A DNA stretch of 64,000 nt from Thalassobius sp002708925 (GTDB lineage Bacteria; Pseudomonadota; Alphaproteobacteria; Rhodobacterales; Rhodobacteraceae). This document shows, one piece after another, positions 53,001-62,439 of the stretch. The stretch covers positions 62,001 to 126,000 of the forward strand of contig NZ_JBNAGJ010000008.1 of NCBI RefSeq assembly GCF_049803795.1, in the 5' to 3' direction. The translations under genes and the position numbers were made by a program. The notes under the pieces are model-generated. The model was not told where the DNA came from. It saw only the letters and a program-made list of their open reading frames with translations, and did no database searches. Position 1 is the first letter of the stretch; each line of letters opens with the position of its first letter.

Positions 53001-53549
53001 CTGGCCCAGCACGAATTGCTGGCCCAGTTCCTTCATCGCGCGCGCCACGGCGGACCGGATCACCGGCTCGCCCAGGCGTTTGATCGCGCCGTGCAGCGTG
53101 GCAGCAATCCCCGGCGTTTCGTCCTCTTTCAGCACCTTGCCCGTCAGCATCAGCGCCCAAGTCGAGGCATTCACCAACGAGGACGAGGATTTCCCCAGAT
53201 GCGCCCCCCATTCCGAGGGGGCGATCTTATCCTCGATCAGCTCATCAATGGTTTCGCGGTCCGGCACGCGCAGCAGCGCCTCGGCCAGACACATCAGGGC
53301 GATACCCTCTTTGGTGGACAGCCCGTATTCGGACAAGAAGACCTCCATCAGCCCCACCTCATTGCCCGAGCGAATGCGGCGGACGAAATCCACGGCGCGG
53401 GCAAACCCGCTTTGACGCATCGAGGCCGCCGGCGCGCATTCCGCCGTCAAATCGGCCAGAACCTCGGCCTCGGGGCGGTGATGGGCCGCGCGCAGGGCGC
53501 TGCGCAAAACGGTCAGATCAGAAGTGTGGTTCGGGGGCAAATCGGCCAT
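50043..53549 (-). CDS. putA: bifunctional proline dehydrogenase / L-glutamate gamma-semialdehyde dehydrogenase PutA
   Basis: A 1168-residue protein degrading proline to glutamate. ATG 53549 (MADLPPNHTSDLTVL) is chosen; the longer frame runs back across the divergent promoter. The N-terminal half is the FAD proline dehydrogenase barrel (GISIKLSALHPRYE, MVRLVKGAYWDSEIKR). The second half is the aldehyde dehydrogenase (AETGGLNAMIVD, catalytic Cys in AGQRCSALRCLY). About 130 residues follow as a C-terminal domain. No N-terminal DNA-binding domain is present, consistent with a separate Lrp-type regulator. Confidence 0.96.
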   Translation of the reverse strand: MADLPPNHTSDLTVLRSALRAAHHRPEAEVLADLTAECAPAASMRQSGFARAVDFVRRIRSGNEVGLMEVFLSEYGLSTKEGIALMCLAEALLRVPDRETIDELIEDKIAPSEWGAHLGKSSSSLVNASTWALMLTGKVLKEDETPGIAATLHGAIKRLGEPVIRSAVARAMKELGQQFVLGQDIDEAIKRGRARAKQGYTFSYDMLGEAALTARDAAKYHAAYLAAIKRLGKEARAQDIRDNPGISIKLSALHPRYELGQHDRVMTELTAATLELALAAKQANMGLNIDAEEADRLDLSLDVIQAVLSDPRLAGWDGFGVVVQAYGKRAPYALDWLYALAQRLDRKIMVRLVKGAYWDSEIKRAQVEGLEVFPVYTRKQATDVAYLCCAAKLLRMTDRIYPQFATHNAHSVATILQMANGQPFEFQRLHGMGEGLHDIVKQDAGTRCRIYAPVGAHRDLLAYLVRRLLENGANSSFVNQIVDEDVAPAEVVADPFEALQALGGQPGPGVLAPGDLFAPERRNACGWDLHDALDLERVQAARARFATYHWQGGALMVSPSETGAARAVINPALPQDTVGQLREATPAEAAQALADAAPWDAPVARRAGILNTAADLYEAHFGELFALLAREAGKTPNDAISELREAVDFLRYYAAQAAGLEAPACGVFTCISPWNFPLAIFTGQIAAALAAGNAVLAKPAEATSLIAHRATQLLHQAGVPLTALQLLPGQGAELGPVLTGSARVNGVCFTGSTATAQRIQRAMASGTPSEAVLIAETGGLNAMIVDSTALPEQAVRDIVASAFQSAGQRCSALRCLYIQEDIAGTLLPMLFGAMDELAMGNPWDLATDVGPVIDARAQADFTDYIAQARARGDVLKQLDAPTAGHFIAPTVIRVDGIAALEREIFGPVLHVATFKASQIDAVVDAVNATGYGLTFGLHTRIDSRVEQVCARIRVGNLYVNRNQIGAIVGSQPFGGEGLSGTGPKAGGPAYLPRFTRPVRVAHPLVAGASLTQDRVNAALSGLAEEAPVRLSAQDLPGPTGESNRLSVFGRGLVLCLGPSADDAAQQVRIARENGCPALAIAPGVPAAMGLNGVLPRALLAHLPGLALVALWSEDEDVAQARQALAARQGALVGLSTGQDLAARCRLERHICIDTTAAGGNAQLLAASG

Positions 53550-53673
53550 GGTGCGCTCTTTCTCTGGACTGCGGCCAGAATAGCAGATGCGCGCAGGTCG
53601 GTTTTCCTGTATATCCGAAATCAAAGGCCATACTTCCCGAAAAACCACAAATATACGGACCTATGATAAAGAA

Positions 53674-54138
53674 ATGACCGATTATACCGACGATCTGGAC
53701 CGCATAGACCGGCGCATTCTACAAGTCCTGTCCACGCAGGGGCGCATTCCGGTGACGGAATTGGCGCGGCAGGTGGGCCTGTCCAAAAGCCCCTGCCAGG
53801 TACGATTGAAACGGCTTCAGGATGAGCGTTACATTCAGGGGTTTCGCGCCGTTCTGAACGCCGAGAAACTGGGGCTGGAACATGTCGCCTTTGCAGAGGT
53901 CAAGCTGACCGACACCACGGAAAAAGCTCTCGGTGCCTTTAACACCGCCGTTCTGAACGTCCCCGAAATCGAGCAATGCCACATGATCGCGGGCTCGTTC
54001 GATTACCTGCTGAAAATCCGCACGAAAGACATCCAGAGCTACCGGCGCGTGCTGGGCGAGGTGATTTCAGCCCTGCCTCATGTGGGCGCCACCTCGACCC
54101 ATGTGTCGATGCAATCGGTCAAAGATAACGCGTTCTGA
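53674..54138 (+). CDS. Lrp/AsnC-family regulator of proline use (PutR-like)
   Basis: A 154-residue protein: N-terminal helix-turn-helix (LDRIDRRILQVLSTQGRIPVTE begins it; recognition helix GLSKSPCQVRLKRL) and C-terminal ligand-binding domain. ATG 53674 is preferred over an upstream in-frame start because it gives the usual length. Divergent from putA across 124 bases, the standard putR-putA arrangement in which proline activates transcription. The assignment as PutR rests on this context. Confidence 0.88.
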   Translation: MTDYTDDLDRIDRRILQVLSTQGRIPVTELARQVGLSKSPCQVRLKRLQDERYIQGFRAVLNAEKLGLEHVAFAEVKLTDTTEKALGAFNTAVLNVPEIEQCHMIAGSFDYLLKIRTKDIQSYRRVLGEVISALPHVGATSTHVSMQSVKDNAF

Positions 54139-54140
54139 AC

Positions 54141-55976
54141 CTACTCTACGTCGCCGATCGTGCGTTTATGCGCGTCTACCTCGGCTTCGAAGGCCTGCTG
54201 CGCCTCCAGGGTTTCGCGCACCGCCGCGCCCGGTCTGCGGGCAGTCACGTCATCCAGCACCAGTTGGTTGATCGCGCACCACATCGGATAGCTGACCCAG
54301 CCGTGGTGATCCTTGATCGCGGTATCCAGCGCGCGCACATTCCAGAACGGGCTGCGGGACGAGGCCACGGAAATCCGGTTCTTCTGATACGGCAGCCATA
54401 GCGAGTGCCGCCACTGAACCGAGGCCGGATTGCGCCCGGCCGCCACGTTGGGGATCGCCTTGAATCGTTCATCCAGGCCGTAATCCCAATAGCCATCCTG
54501 ACTGCGCGTGCCGGACTGCAAGTGCTTGTCCACCTGGTATTGCCGCGCCTGGGTCAGCCAGCCGCTGGCGTCGGTGCACCAGGACGCATCGGGGATCATG
54601 CTGTCCGCATAGGACGGGTGCCGCCCGATCCCCTGATTGACGCTGAATTCATGCGACGCCCCCACCGGAGGCCCGGCCAGACGTTCACGCGGATAGACGC
54701 CCTCGGCATCCGTTTCCTTCTGCGTGCGGGTATAGAGCGGGTTCAGATGGCCGATGGTGCGGTATTGTTCGCGCCCCTCAAAGCCAGCGACCCGCCGCGC
54801 CAGAGGAAACAGCGTGCCCGTCGCAAAATCGCTACGCGGCCGGCGCCCGCGGGTTTCGATCCCGTGCCATTTGGGCGTCGAGGTCATCGAGATATAGATC
54901 GGCCGCTGATCGCTGGGATACATGTTCTGCCATTTGGCCAGCTTGCGCTGAAAATCGCGGTCCTGATTGTAATACCCCGCGACCACCTGATGCTGATCGT
55001 CGCTCAGCCCCGCGTGGCGGCGTTCTTGCCGCTGGATCGCGGTCCAGTTCTGGGCCTGCGTGGCCGGATTCAGCAACACCACCAGATCCCCGATCAACGG
55101 ATCCATCCGCGCGCCGTTCCTGCGCATCGGGTGATTATCAATGGCCTGCTCTGCATAGCCGCGCATCAGGTTGGTCATCATGTTGCCGCCAAAGGAATGG
55201 GCAAAGACCAGCATCTTATCGGCCTTGGCATTGCCCGGCATCAAATGCAGCGGCCCCTGCACGCCCCGCAACACCCAATCCAGGGCCGAGCCCGCCCCCT
55301 GCCCCAGCCGCGTGCTGGCGTCCTTGCGGTCCCAGACCGTTGGAATAGCCCCGATGGCAAAGGGATTCATGCCGCCCTCAATCGACAGGACCGGCTCGTT
55401 GAAGGACCGGCCGCGCCAGCCCACGAACACCCCCGTCAAAGAGGCATTGCAGTAATCCCCCCGCTCGATACAGCGCGAATTCAGCGCGGCGCGGGTATAG
55501 CCCAGCACCATCCGCAGCTTCAGCACATCCGCGTCCCGCACTGCCGCATCGTGCCGCCAGCCGTGCACATAAGTCACCACCACATTCTGCAAGCCCGCGC
55601 GCCCCTTGGCCTTTAGCTGCGCGCGCAGGGCCTGCATCTGCCCGGTGGTGACCTCGTGCTGCCCGGCGGCCAGTTCGACAAAGGCCAGATCGTAGCGGTC
55701 CGGCTCGGTCAGAGAGCGGCTGGCCTCGTTGGCCAGATCGGTCCAGCCTTTGGGCGCATCCCTGGGATCGGGCGCGGGCAGAACATGCCCCTGATAGCTG
55801 CACCGCACCCGCGCGCGCAGATCGGCGCGCCCTTCTTTGTTGCGTTTACCCAGATCAATGTCGCCCTGCTGGCAGGCCTGGTCCTGCGGCGCTCCGGTAC
55901 GATGGACTTTCCCCGCCTGGGTGCAACCAACCGTTCCGAATGCGGCCAAAACCGCCAATACGCGCAAAATCCCCAT
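54141..55976 (-). CDS. lipoprotein with alpha/beta-hydrolase fold, unknown substrate
   Basis: ATG 55976 gives MGILRVLAVLAAFGTVGC, a lipoprotein signal with Cys18. The mature protein of about 590 residues has an oxyanion-side strand VVVTYVHGWRHDA and a nucleophile elbow FAHSFGGNM, typical of alpha/beta hydrolases; similar proteins are of the large hydrolase (DUF900-like) type. The large C-terminal half is not recognised. It lies alone, tail to tail with the Lrp gene and divergent from hisB. The function could be a periplasmic esterase or lipase. Confidence 0.78.
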   Translation of the reverse strand: MGILRVLAVLAAFGTVGCTQAGKVHRTGAPQDQACQQGDIDLGKRNKEGRADLRARVRCSYQGHVLPAPDPRDAPKGWTDLANEASRSLTEPDRYDLAFVELAAGQHEVTTGQMQALRAQLKAKGRAGLQNVVVTYVHGWRHDAAVRDADVLKLRMVLGYTRAALNSRCIERGDYCNASLTGVFVGWRGRSFNEPVLSIEGGMNPFAIGAIPTVWDRKDASTRLGQGAGSALDWVLRGVQGPLHLMPGNAKADKMLVFAHSFGGNMMTNLMRGYAEQAIDNHPMRRNGARMDPLIGDLVVLLNPATQAQNWTAIQRQERRHAGLSDDQHQVVAGYYNQDRDFQRKLAKWQNMYPSDQRPIYISMTSTPKWHGIETRGRRPRSDFATGTLFPLARRVAGFEGREQYRTIGHLNPLYTRTQKETDAEGVYPRERLAGPPVGASHEFSVNQGIGRHPSYADSMIPDASWCTDASGWLTQARQYQVDKHLQSGTRSQDGYWDYGLDERFKAIPNVAAGRNPASVQWRHSLWLPYQKNRISVASSRSPFWNVRALDTAIKDHHGWVSYPMWCAINQLVLDDVTARRPGAAVRETLEAQQAFEAEVDAHKRTIGDVE

Positions 55977-56125
55977 AGCGACCCTCAAGAAACACGAAAT
56001 TGAAAAATATCTTCGCCGTAAGCTAGCGTATCCGGGGCGCCTCACCAAGGATTAACCGCCGCTTTGCCATCTTGGAAACGCGCCGCGCCCAGCCTATAAG
56101 AGCCGCGACAGACTTGGAGAGCGAC

Positions 56126-56713
56126 ATGCGCACAGCCACGATCACCCGCAAAACCGCCGAGACAGACATCCGTGTCACGGTGAATCTGGATGGCACCGGA
56201 GCCTATGACAACCAGACCGGCGTGGGCTTTTTTGACCACATGCTGGACCAGCTGGCGCGCCACTCGCTGATTGATTTCACCATCCGCGCGCAGGGCGATT
56301 ACCACATCGACGATCACCACACGGTCGAGGATACCGGCATTGCCCTGGGGCAGGCCCTGGCGCAGGCTTTGGGCGATAAAAAGGGCATCCGGCGCTATGG
56401 CGAATGTCACCTGCCGATGGATGACGCTCAGGTGCGCTGCGCGCTGGATCTGTCGGCGCGGCCCTATCTGATCTGGAACGTGGACTTTACCGCCCCCAAG
56501 ATCGGCACGTTTGACACCGAATTGGTGCGCGAATTCTTTCAGGCTTTCAGCACCCATGGCGGGATCACCCTGCATGTGGATCAGTTGCACGGGTTCAATG
56601 CCCACCACGTGGCCGAGGCGGCGTTCAAATCCGTGGCCCGCGCCCTGCGTCTGGCCGTGGAAACCGACCCGCGCAAGGCCGATGCCATTCCTTCCACCAA
56701 GGGGGCGCTGTAA
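56126..56713 (+). CDS. hisB: imidazoleglycerol-phosphate dehydratase HisB
   Basis: A 195-residue enzyme of histidine synthesis (monofunctional). ATG 56126 follows GGAGAG at close spacing. Metal-binding motifs: GFFDHMLDQLARHS, DDHHTVEDTGIALG, and HVAEAAFKS are all visible with their His/Glu ligands. hisH follows without a gap. Confidence 0.96.
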   Translation: MRTATITRKTAETDIRVTVNLDGTGAYDNQTGVGFFDHMLDQLARHSLIDFTIRAQGDYHIDDHHTVEDTGIALGQALAQALGDKKGIRRYGECHLPMDDAQVRCALDLSARPYLIWNVDFTAPKIGTFDTELVREFFQAFSTHGGITLHVDQLHGFNAHHVAEAAFKSVARALRLAVETDPRKADAIPSTKGAL

Positions 56714-57352
56714 ATGACCACGGTCATTGTGGATTACGAGAGCGGGAACCTGCACTCGGCCGAGAAGGCATTCCAACGCATGGCAAATGAGACCGGCGCG
56801 GGCGAGGTGATCGTCACCTCGGACCCCGAGCTGATCCGCCGCGCCGATCGCATCGTGCTGCCCGGTGACGGGGCGTTTCCTGCGTGCCGCGCCGCCCTGT
56901 TCGATCATCGCGGTGTGTTCGAGGCAATGGAAGAGGTGGTGATCCGTCAGGGCAAGCCCTTCCTGGGGATTTGCATCGGGATGCAGATGCTGGCCACCCG
57001 CGGGCTGGAATATACCGAAACGCCTGGGTTTGACTGGATCGGCGGGGACGTGGACAAGATCACACCCTCTGATGACAGCCTGAAAGTGCCCCATATGGGC
57101 TGGAACGATCTGGTGATCGACACGGACCATCCGGTGTTCGACGGGATCGAGACAGGCAATCACGCCTATTTCGTGCATTCCTATCACTTCAAGGTGGCCA
57201 ATCCCGCGCATCTGCTGGCGCATGTGGACTATGCCGGGCAGATCACCGCCATCGTCGGGCGCGACAATCTGGTGGGGATGCAATTCCACCCAGAGAAAAG
57301 CCAGAAAACCGGCCTGCACATGATCGCGAACTTCCTGAACTGGGCGCCTTAA
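56714..57352 (+). CDS. hisH: imidazole glycerol phosphate synthase subunit HisH
   Basis: A 212-residue glutamine amidotransferase that supplies ammonia to HisF. Catalytic Cys in FLGICIGMQML, catalytic His-x-Glu in GMQFHPEKSQ. It begins directly after the hisB stop. Its last 4 bases overlap the 3' end of a minus-strand DUF2147 gene. HisF itself is not in the window. Confidence 0.96.
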   Translation: MTTVIVDYESGNLHSAEKAFQRMANETGAGEVIVTSDPELIRRADRIVLPGDGAFPACRAALFDHRGVFEAMEEVVIRQGKPFLGICIGMQMLATRGLEYTETPGFDWIGGDVDKITPSDDSLKVPHMGWNDLVIDTDHPVFDGIETGNHAYFVHSYHFKVANPAHLLAHVDYAGQITAIVGRDNLVGMQFHPEKSQKTGLHMIANFLNWAP

Positions 57353-57735
57353 TCCACCACTCGCGTCCAGGTCTGGTTCTGGCAGATCGGCCCGATGCAG
57401 CCGCTGACGGTCAGGGTGTTCTGCGCCAGCCGCAACCTGGCCTTGAACGTCAGATCGCGCAGCGGCAGCCATCCCGTCCCCGCATAAGACCCATCCGGCT
57501 GCGGGCGCACATCCCAGAAGATCCGCCGCCCCACATTGGGGGTAATCACCGGCGCGCCGCTGCGATCGAAGGCCCGGATGATCGTGCCGCACAGCGCTCC
57601 GGCGCAGGGTTCGGCCCTGACATGCGCCACCTGCCCCTTGGCGTCGGGCTTTGTCAGCCACAGCCCCTCCAGAGGATCGGCCCGCAGCGTTCCCGCCAGC
57701 CCCATAAACAAAACCGCATAAAAAAGACGCCGCAT
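57349..57735 (-). CDS. DUF2147 family secreted protein, copy 1
   Basis: A 128-residue protein with signal peptide (MRRLFYAVLFMGLAGTLRA). The mature domain (EGLWLTKP ... CAGALCGTIIRAFD ... GCIGPICQNQTWTRV) is a DUF2147 beta-barrel-like domain with two CxxxxC-type pairs (C-x4-C). It is a paralogue of the neighbour at 57843 and lies opposite to the his genes. Function unknown. Confidence 0.85.
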   Translation of the reverse strand: MRRLFYAVLFMGLAGTLRADPLEGLWLTKPDAKGQVAHVRAEPCAGALCGTIIRAFDRSGAPVITPNVGRRIFWDVRPQPDGSYAGTGWLPLRDLTFKARLRLAQNTLTVSGCIGPICQNQTWTRVVD

Positions 57736-57842
57736 GACCCAAGATACCCTTTGAACTGTCCTACGGCGCCCATCCTAACACATCGACTGTAACGGCCAGC
57801 TATCACAAAGCCGTTTCCCCCGGCGCAGGGGCGCTGATGCCT

Positions 57843-58226
57843 TTATTTCACGCGGCTCCAGGTCTGTTTCTTGCAAATCGGGCCGATGCAGCCCTTCACC
57901 TTCAGCGCATTTCCAGACATGTCCATCTTTGAGCTATAGACCTTATCCTTGGACGGCTGCCAGATCTTGCCGTCGCGATAGGCCCCGCCGCCCTTGGGCT
58001 GCATGTCCCAGACCAGCTTTTTCCCGATATTGGGCGAGCTGTATTCCCCGCTGGCATTGAACGTCCGCGAGATCACGCCGCAGATCGCCGCGCCGCATTT
58101 AGAGATGGTCACATGGGCATAGGCGCCATCATCCACCTGAGTTTTCCAGATCCCCTCGACCGGATCGGCCAGCGCCGCCCCCGCCATCAGAACCGAGGCC
58201 GCAGCGGCCAGAACAAGCGTTTTCAT
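57843..58226 (-). CDS. DUF2147 family secreted protein, copy 2
   Basis: A 127-residue paralogue of the 57349 gene. ATG 58226 has GGAGGTAA ahead; the longer frame has no support. Signal peptide MKTLVLAAAASVLMAGAALA, then EGIWKTQVDD, CGAAICGVISR, NIGKKLVWDM and GCIGPICKKQTWSRVK. The same four cysteines occur in both copies. Function unknown. Confidence 0.87.
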   Translation of the reverse strand: MKTLVLAAAASVLMAGAALADPVEGIWKTQVDDGAYAHVTISKCGAAICGVISRTFNASGEYSSPNIGKKLVWDMQPKGGGAYRDGKIWQPSKDKVYSSKMDMSGNALKVKGCIGPICKKQTWSRVK

Positions 58227-58381
58227 CAGATTACCTCCCTGAATGTGCCCCGATCCTGACCCGCCCAGGCGATTCCGATCAAGCCTGACATGACGGAAGC
58301 CCCCAACCGGCGGCAGAAAGTTGCAATTCCCCGCCACCCGTGCAAAACCGCGCGCAGCATAGTCACAGAAAGGCCCGGACC

Positions 58382-59104
58382 ATGATCCTCTATCCCGCGA
58401 TTGACCTGAAGGACGGCAATGCCGTGCGCCTGTACAAAGGCGAGATGGAGCAGGCCACCGTTTTCAACGAAAACCCCGCCGCCCAGGCGCTGGAGTTCGT
58501 GAACGCTGGCTGCGAATGGTTGCATCTGGTCGATCTGAACGGCGCTTTCGCAGGCGAGCCCGTGAATGCGCAACCCGTCGAGGAAATCCTGGCCCAGACC
58601 AAAGTGCCGGCCCAGCTGGGCGGCGGCATCCGCGACATGGCCACGATCGAGCGCTGGCTGTCCAAGGGGCTGCAACGCGTCATTCTGGGCACGGTGGCTG
58701 TCGAAAACCCCGATCTGGTGCGCCAGGCCTGCCGCGAATTCCCCGGTCACGTCGCCGTGGGCATTGACGCACGCGGCGGCATGGTCGCCACCAAGGGCTG
58801 GGCCGAGGACACCAACGTCACCGCCACCGATCTGGCCAAATCCTTCGAGGACGCGGGCGTGGCCGCCATCATCTACACCGACATCAACCGCGACGGCGCG
58901 ATGCAGGGCCCCAACGTGGCCGAAACCGCAGCCCTGGCCAATGCCGTGTCGATCCCGGTGATTGCCTCGGGCGGGGTGTCCTCGCTGGAGGATCTGCGCG
59001 CCCTCAAATCCTGCGGCGCGCCGCTGAACGGTGCCATTTCGGGCCGCGCCCTATACGATGGCGCGATTGATCTGGCCGAGGCGCTGGCCCTGCTCAAAGC
59101 CTGA
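58382..59104 (+). CDS. hisA: phosphoribosylformimino-5-aminoimidazole carboxamide ribotide isomerase HisA
   Basis: A 240-residue TIM barrel of histidine synthesis. ATG 58382 gives MILYPAIDLKDGNAVRL with the catalytic Asp; the second Asp is in YTDINRDGAMQGPN and phosphate-binding motifs are GGGIRD and ASGGVSS. It lies 1030 bases after hisH, separated by the two DUF2147 genes on the other strand. hisF and hisE, which usually follow, are absent. Confidence 0.96.
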   Translation: MILYPAIDLKDGNAVRLYKGEMEQATVFNENPAAQALEFVNAGCEWLHLVDLNGAFAGEPVNAQPVEEILAQTKVPAQLGGGIRDMATIERWLSKGLQRVILGTVAVENPDLVRQACREFPGHVAVGIDARGGMVATKGWAEDTNVTATDLAKSFEDAGVAAIIYTDINRDGAMQGPNVAETAALANAVSIPVIASGGVSSLEDLRALKSCGAPLNGAISGRALYDGAIDLAEALALLKA

Positions 59105-59172
59105 TCCCCCCAGAGACCCGCCAGACAGCTTCGGTATCCAGCCTATGGTCTCGCTCTGAAAAGCGAACTGAC

Positions 59173-60258
59173 ATGACCGATCTGCCCCCCACCCTGGCCC
59201 AATATGAAACGCGGGCCGAACAGGCCCTGCCCCCCGCCATCGCCGCCTATTTCCTGCGCGGCGCGGGGGCCGGGCACACGATGCAGCGCAACCGGGATGA
59301 TCTGAACGCGGTCCAGATTGTGCCCTCGGTGCTGCGCGATCTGCGCGGCGGCCATACGCGGGTGCAGCTGCTGGGCCGCACGCTGGCGCATCCCATTCTG
59401 GTGGCTCCGATGGCCTATCAGACGCTTCTGCATCCTCAGGGCGAGGCCGGAACCGCCGCCGCCGCCACCGCCCAAGAGGCCGGCATGGTGCTTAGCGCGC
59501 AGGCCGCGCAGCCCATGGCCGAGGTCCGTGCAGCCGGTGATGCCTGTCGCTGGTTTCAGCTGTATTGGATGGGCAGCCGCGCGGCGACGCTGACGCTGGC
59601 CTCTCGCGCTGCGCAGGCCGGTTTCGAGGCGCTGGTGCTGACCGTGGACGCGCCCGTCAGCGGCATTCGGGACGCCGAAATCGAAACCCGGTTCCAGCTG
59701 CCCGACGGTCTGAGCGCGGTCAATCTGCACGATCTGCCCTCCCCTTCCTTTGCCCCCCTTACCGAGACGGAATCGGCCCTGTTTGACCGTGTCGCCCATG
59801 TGCTGCCCCGCTGGGAGGACATCGCCTGGCTGTGCGAAAACGCCCCGCTGCCGGTGCTGCTTAAGGGGATTTTGACACCGCAGGACGCCCGGAATGCCAT
59901 TCAGGCAGGCGCGGCGGGCGTCATCGTTTCCAACCACGGCGGGCGCGTTCTGGATGGCGCGCCCTCTGCCATTTCCGCCCTGCCCTCAGTGGTGCGCGCC
60001 GCCGGCGGGCATCCGGTGCTGATGGATGGCGGGCTGCGCCGCGGCGCCGATGTGTTCCGCGCGCTGGCCCTGGGCGCAAGCGCCGTTCTGGTGGGCCGCC
60101 CCGTTGCGCATGGTCTGGCCGTGGCCGGGGCTCAGGGCGTCAGCCACGTGCTGCGCCTGCTGCGCGACGAGCTGGAGATCACCATGGCCCTGACCGGCTG
60201 TGCGCGCCTCGATCAGATCACCGGACAGACGGTCCGCGCGCCCTTCATGTCTTCTTGA
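59173..60258 (+). CDS. FMN-dependent alpha-hydroxy acid oxidase/dehydrogenase (LldD-like)
   Basis: A 361-residue member of the lactate dehydrogenase / glycolate oxidase family. FMN contacts include PILVAPMAYQTLLHP and FQLYWMG; the catalytic His is in VSNHGGRVLDGAPSA. Substrate (lactate, glycolate, mandelate) cannot be fixed. It begins 68 bases after hisA; its 3' end overlaps tonB by 14 bases tail to tail. Confidence 0.9.
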   Translation: MTDLPPTLAQYETRAEQALPPAIAAYFLRGAGAGHTMQRNRDDLNAVQIVPSVLRDLRGGHTRVQLLGRTLAHPILVAPMAYQTLLHPQGEAGTAAAATAQEAGMVLSAQAAQPMAEVRAAGDACRWFQLYWMGSRAATLTLASRAAQAGFEALVLTVDAPVSGIRDAEIETRFQLPDGLSAVNLHDLPSPSFAPLTETESALFDRVAHVLPRWEDIAWLCENAPLPVLLKGILTPQDARNAIQAGAAGVIVSNHGGRVLDGAPSAISALPSVVRAAGGHPVLMDGGLRRGADVFRALALGASAVLVGRPVAHGLAVAGAQGVSHVLRLLRDELEITMALTGCARLDQITGQTVRAPFMSS

Positions 60259-61095
60259 TCGAGTAGTTCAGCGGGATCATCAGCGTGAACTCGTCCCCGC
60301 TCAGATGCTGCGGCGGGGTGGGCAGTTTCTCCAACTGGTCGAACACGCTCAGCGCCGCCTGATCCAGCACCCGATTGCCCGAGCTTTGCTGAATTTCGCG
60401 CGCCAGGATTGCGCCGTATCGGTCAATCGTAAAGCGCACACGCACCTCGCCTTCGATGCCTTTTTTACGGGCCTGGCTGGGGTATTTCTTGGCTTTTGCG
60501 ATGCGCAGCACCACCGATTTCTGCCATTCGGAAATCTCTTGCAGCTCGTCCGCCGTCAGGCCCTCGCTGCTGGCCTGAGCCTTATCCGCCTGCGCCTGCA
60601 CATCCACGCCCGACACCGACGCCTGCGAGGCATCCGCCGCCGTCGCCCCCAGCGCGGATGGCTGATCGACCTGTTCCTCGACAAATTCCGAGGCTGCCTC
60701 ATGCGCCTCGTCCTGCGTTTCCTCGGCCGGGTCCGGGCTGGCGATCCCGAATTTCAGCTCGTCATCGGTGACGTCATAGGGGGTCTGATTCAGGATCGGC
60801 TCGTCCGCAGCCTTGGCCGGGTCCACGGCCTCGGGGCTTTCGGTGACGGTAGGGGCCTCGTCCGAGGCGGCCATTTCAACGCTGTCCTCACCGGCTTCGG
60901 AGGGGGCGGCGATGATGTCGGACAGATCGAACATGATCGCGCCCTGAATGCCCGATTCCACCGGGCGCGTTTCCGGCTGCGCCTGCGGCGCGCGGGCCAT
61001 CCAGGCGGCAGGCAGCCCGACATGCGCCCCCGCGCTGAGCACCACCGACAGCGCCGCGATCGGCCACAGCCCGGCACCTTCGCGATAGGCCAGGC

Positions 61096-61099
<4 letters not shown>
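60245..61099 (-). CDS. tonB: TonB-family energy transducer
   Basis: A 284-residue protein: N-terminal membrane helix (LWPIAALSVVLSAGAHVGLP), long acidic Glu/Asp/Ala region spanning the periplasm (about 60-190, not the Pro-rich type), and a C-terminal TonB domain with YPSQARKKGIEGEVRVRFTI. Couples ExbBD to the outer-membrane receptor. Its ATG overlaps the exbD stop by four bases. Confidence 0.92.
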
Positions 61100-61569
<470 letters not shown>

Positions 61570-61573
61570 CGGA

Positions 61574-62437
61574 TCACTCCGCCGCCGCTGCAAGAGGCAG
61601 CGGGTCGCTTTCGGAGGCGTCGGCCGGGCTGCCCTGATCCGCGTTTTCCCGATCCAGATCGCGCGACAATGTGCGCTGCACCAGCGCGGCGGCATCCGTC
61701 AGCATGATCCGATAGCCGCCGATCCCCCGCACCAGCAGGTTATAGAAGATCACCGCCGGAATCGCCGCCACCAGCCCGATGGCCGTGGCCAGCAGCGCCT
61801 CGGCGATCCCAGGGGCCACGACAGCCAGGTTCGTGGTGTTGGTTTCCGCAATCGAGATAAAGCTGTTCATGATCCCCCAGACCGTGCCGAACAGGCCGAC
61901 AAAGGGCGCGGTGGACCCGGTGATCGCCAGCAACGCCGTGCCGCGCCCGGCACTGCGCGCCGCGCCGGCCTCGATCCGCGACAGGGCGCTTTCGCTGCGT
62001 TCCTTGATCCCTGCGGCATGGCTCTGGCCCGAGCGTTCACGCTCGGCCAGCGCGGCGCGCACCATGGCGCCGACCACCCCGCGCCGTTTGGCGAACAGCC
62101 CCTGCCCCGCCTCCAGCGAGCCAGCCCTGTCCAGACGTTTGTAATTGCGCCGGACCCGGCGCTTGGCCGCGCTTAGCGAGACCAGCTTGGCGATGAACAC
62201 CGCCCAGACCAGAACCGAGGCAACAGCCAGCGAGATCATCACGGCCTTCACCACGATATCGGCGGCCAGGTACATCCCGACGGGCGACATGTGATCGTGC
62301 CCGGCCTCGGCCAGCCATGCGCCCACGGTGGCCTGACTGTCGGAAATCAGCGCGCTGGCCTGATCGGTCAGGCTGACATCCTGCGCCATAGCGGGGGCTG
62401 CCAGAAAAATTGCAAGTGCGGTCATAGCGTTACGCAT
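61574..62437 (-). CDS. exbB: biopolymer transport protein ExbB with N-terminal signal peptide
   Basis: A 287-residue member of the MotA/TolQ/ExbB family. Three consecutive ATG codons (62443, 62440, 62437) follow GAGG; the third has the best spacing (7) and is used. A signal peptide (MRNAMTALAIFLAAPAMAQ) and extra periplasmic segment precede the usual three-helix core (ITGSTAPFVGLFGTVWGIM). The start region overlaps or abuts the stop of the hydroxylase gene (62440). Confidence 0.92.
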   Translation of the reverse strand: MRNAMTALAIFLAAPAMAQDVSLTDQASALISDSQATVGAWLAEAGHDHMSPVGMYLAADIVVKAVMISLAVASVLVWAVFIAKLVSLSAAKRRVRRNYKRLDRAGSLEAGQGLFAKRRGVVGAMVRAALAERERSGQSHAAGIKERSESALSRIEAGAARSAGRGTALLAITGSTAPFVGLFGTVWGIMNSFISIAETNTTNLAVVAPGIAEALLATAIGLVAAIPAVIFYNLLVRGIGGYRIMLTDAAALVQRTLSRDLDRENADQGSPADASESDPLPLAAAAE

Positions 62438-62439
62438 CA

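Noticed and set aside
51825..53666. 613-codon plus-strand open frame opposite putA
   Set aside because: Shadow of the PutA reading frame, without ribosome binding site or domain.
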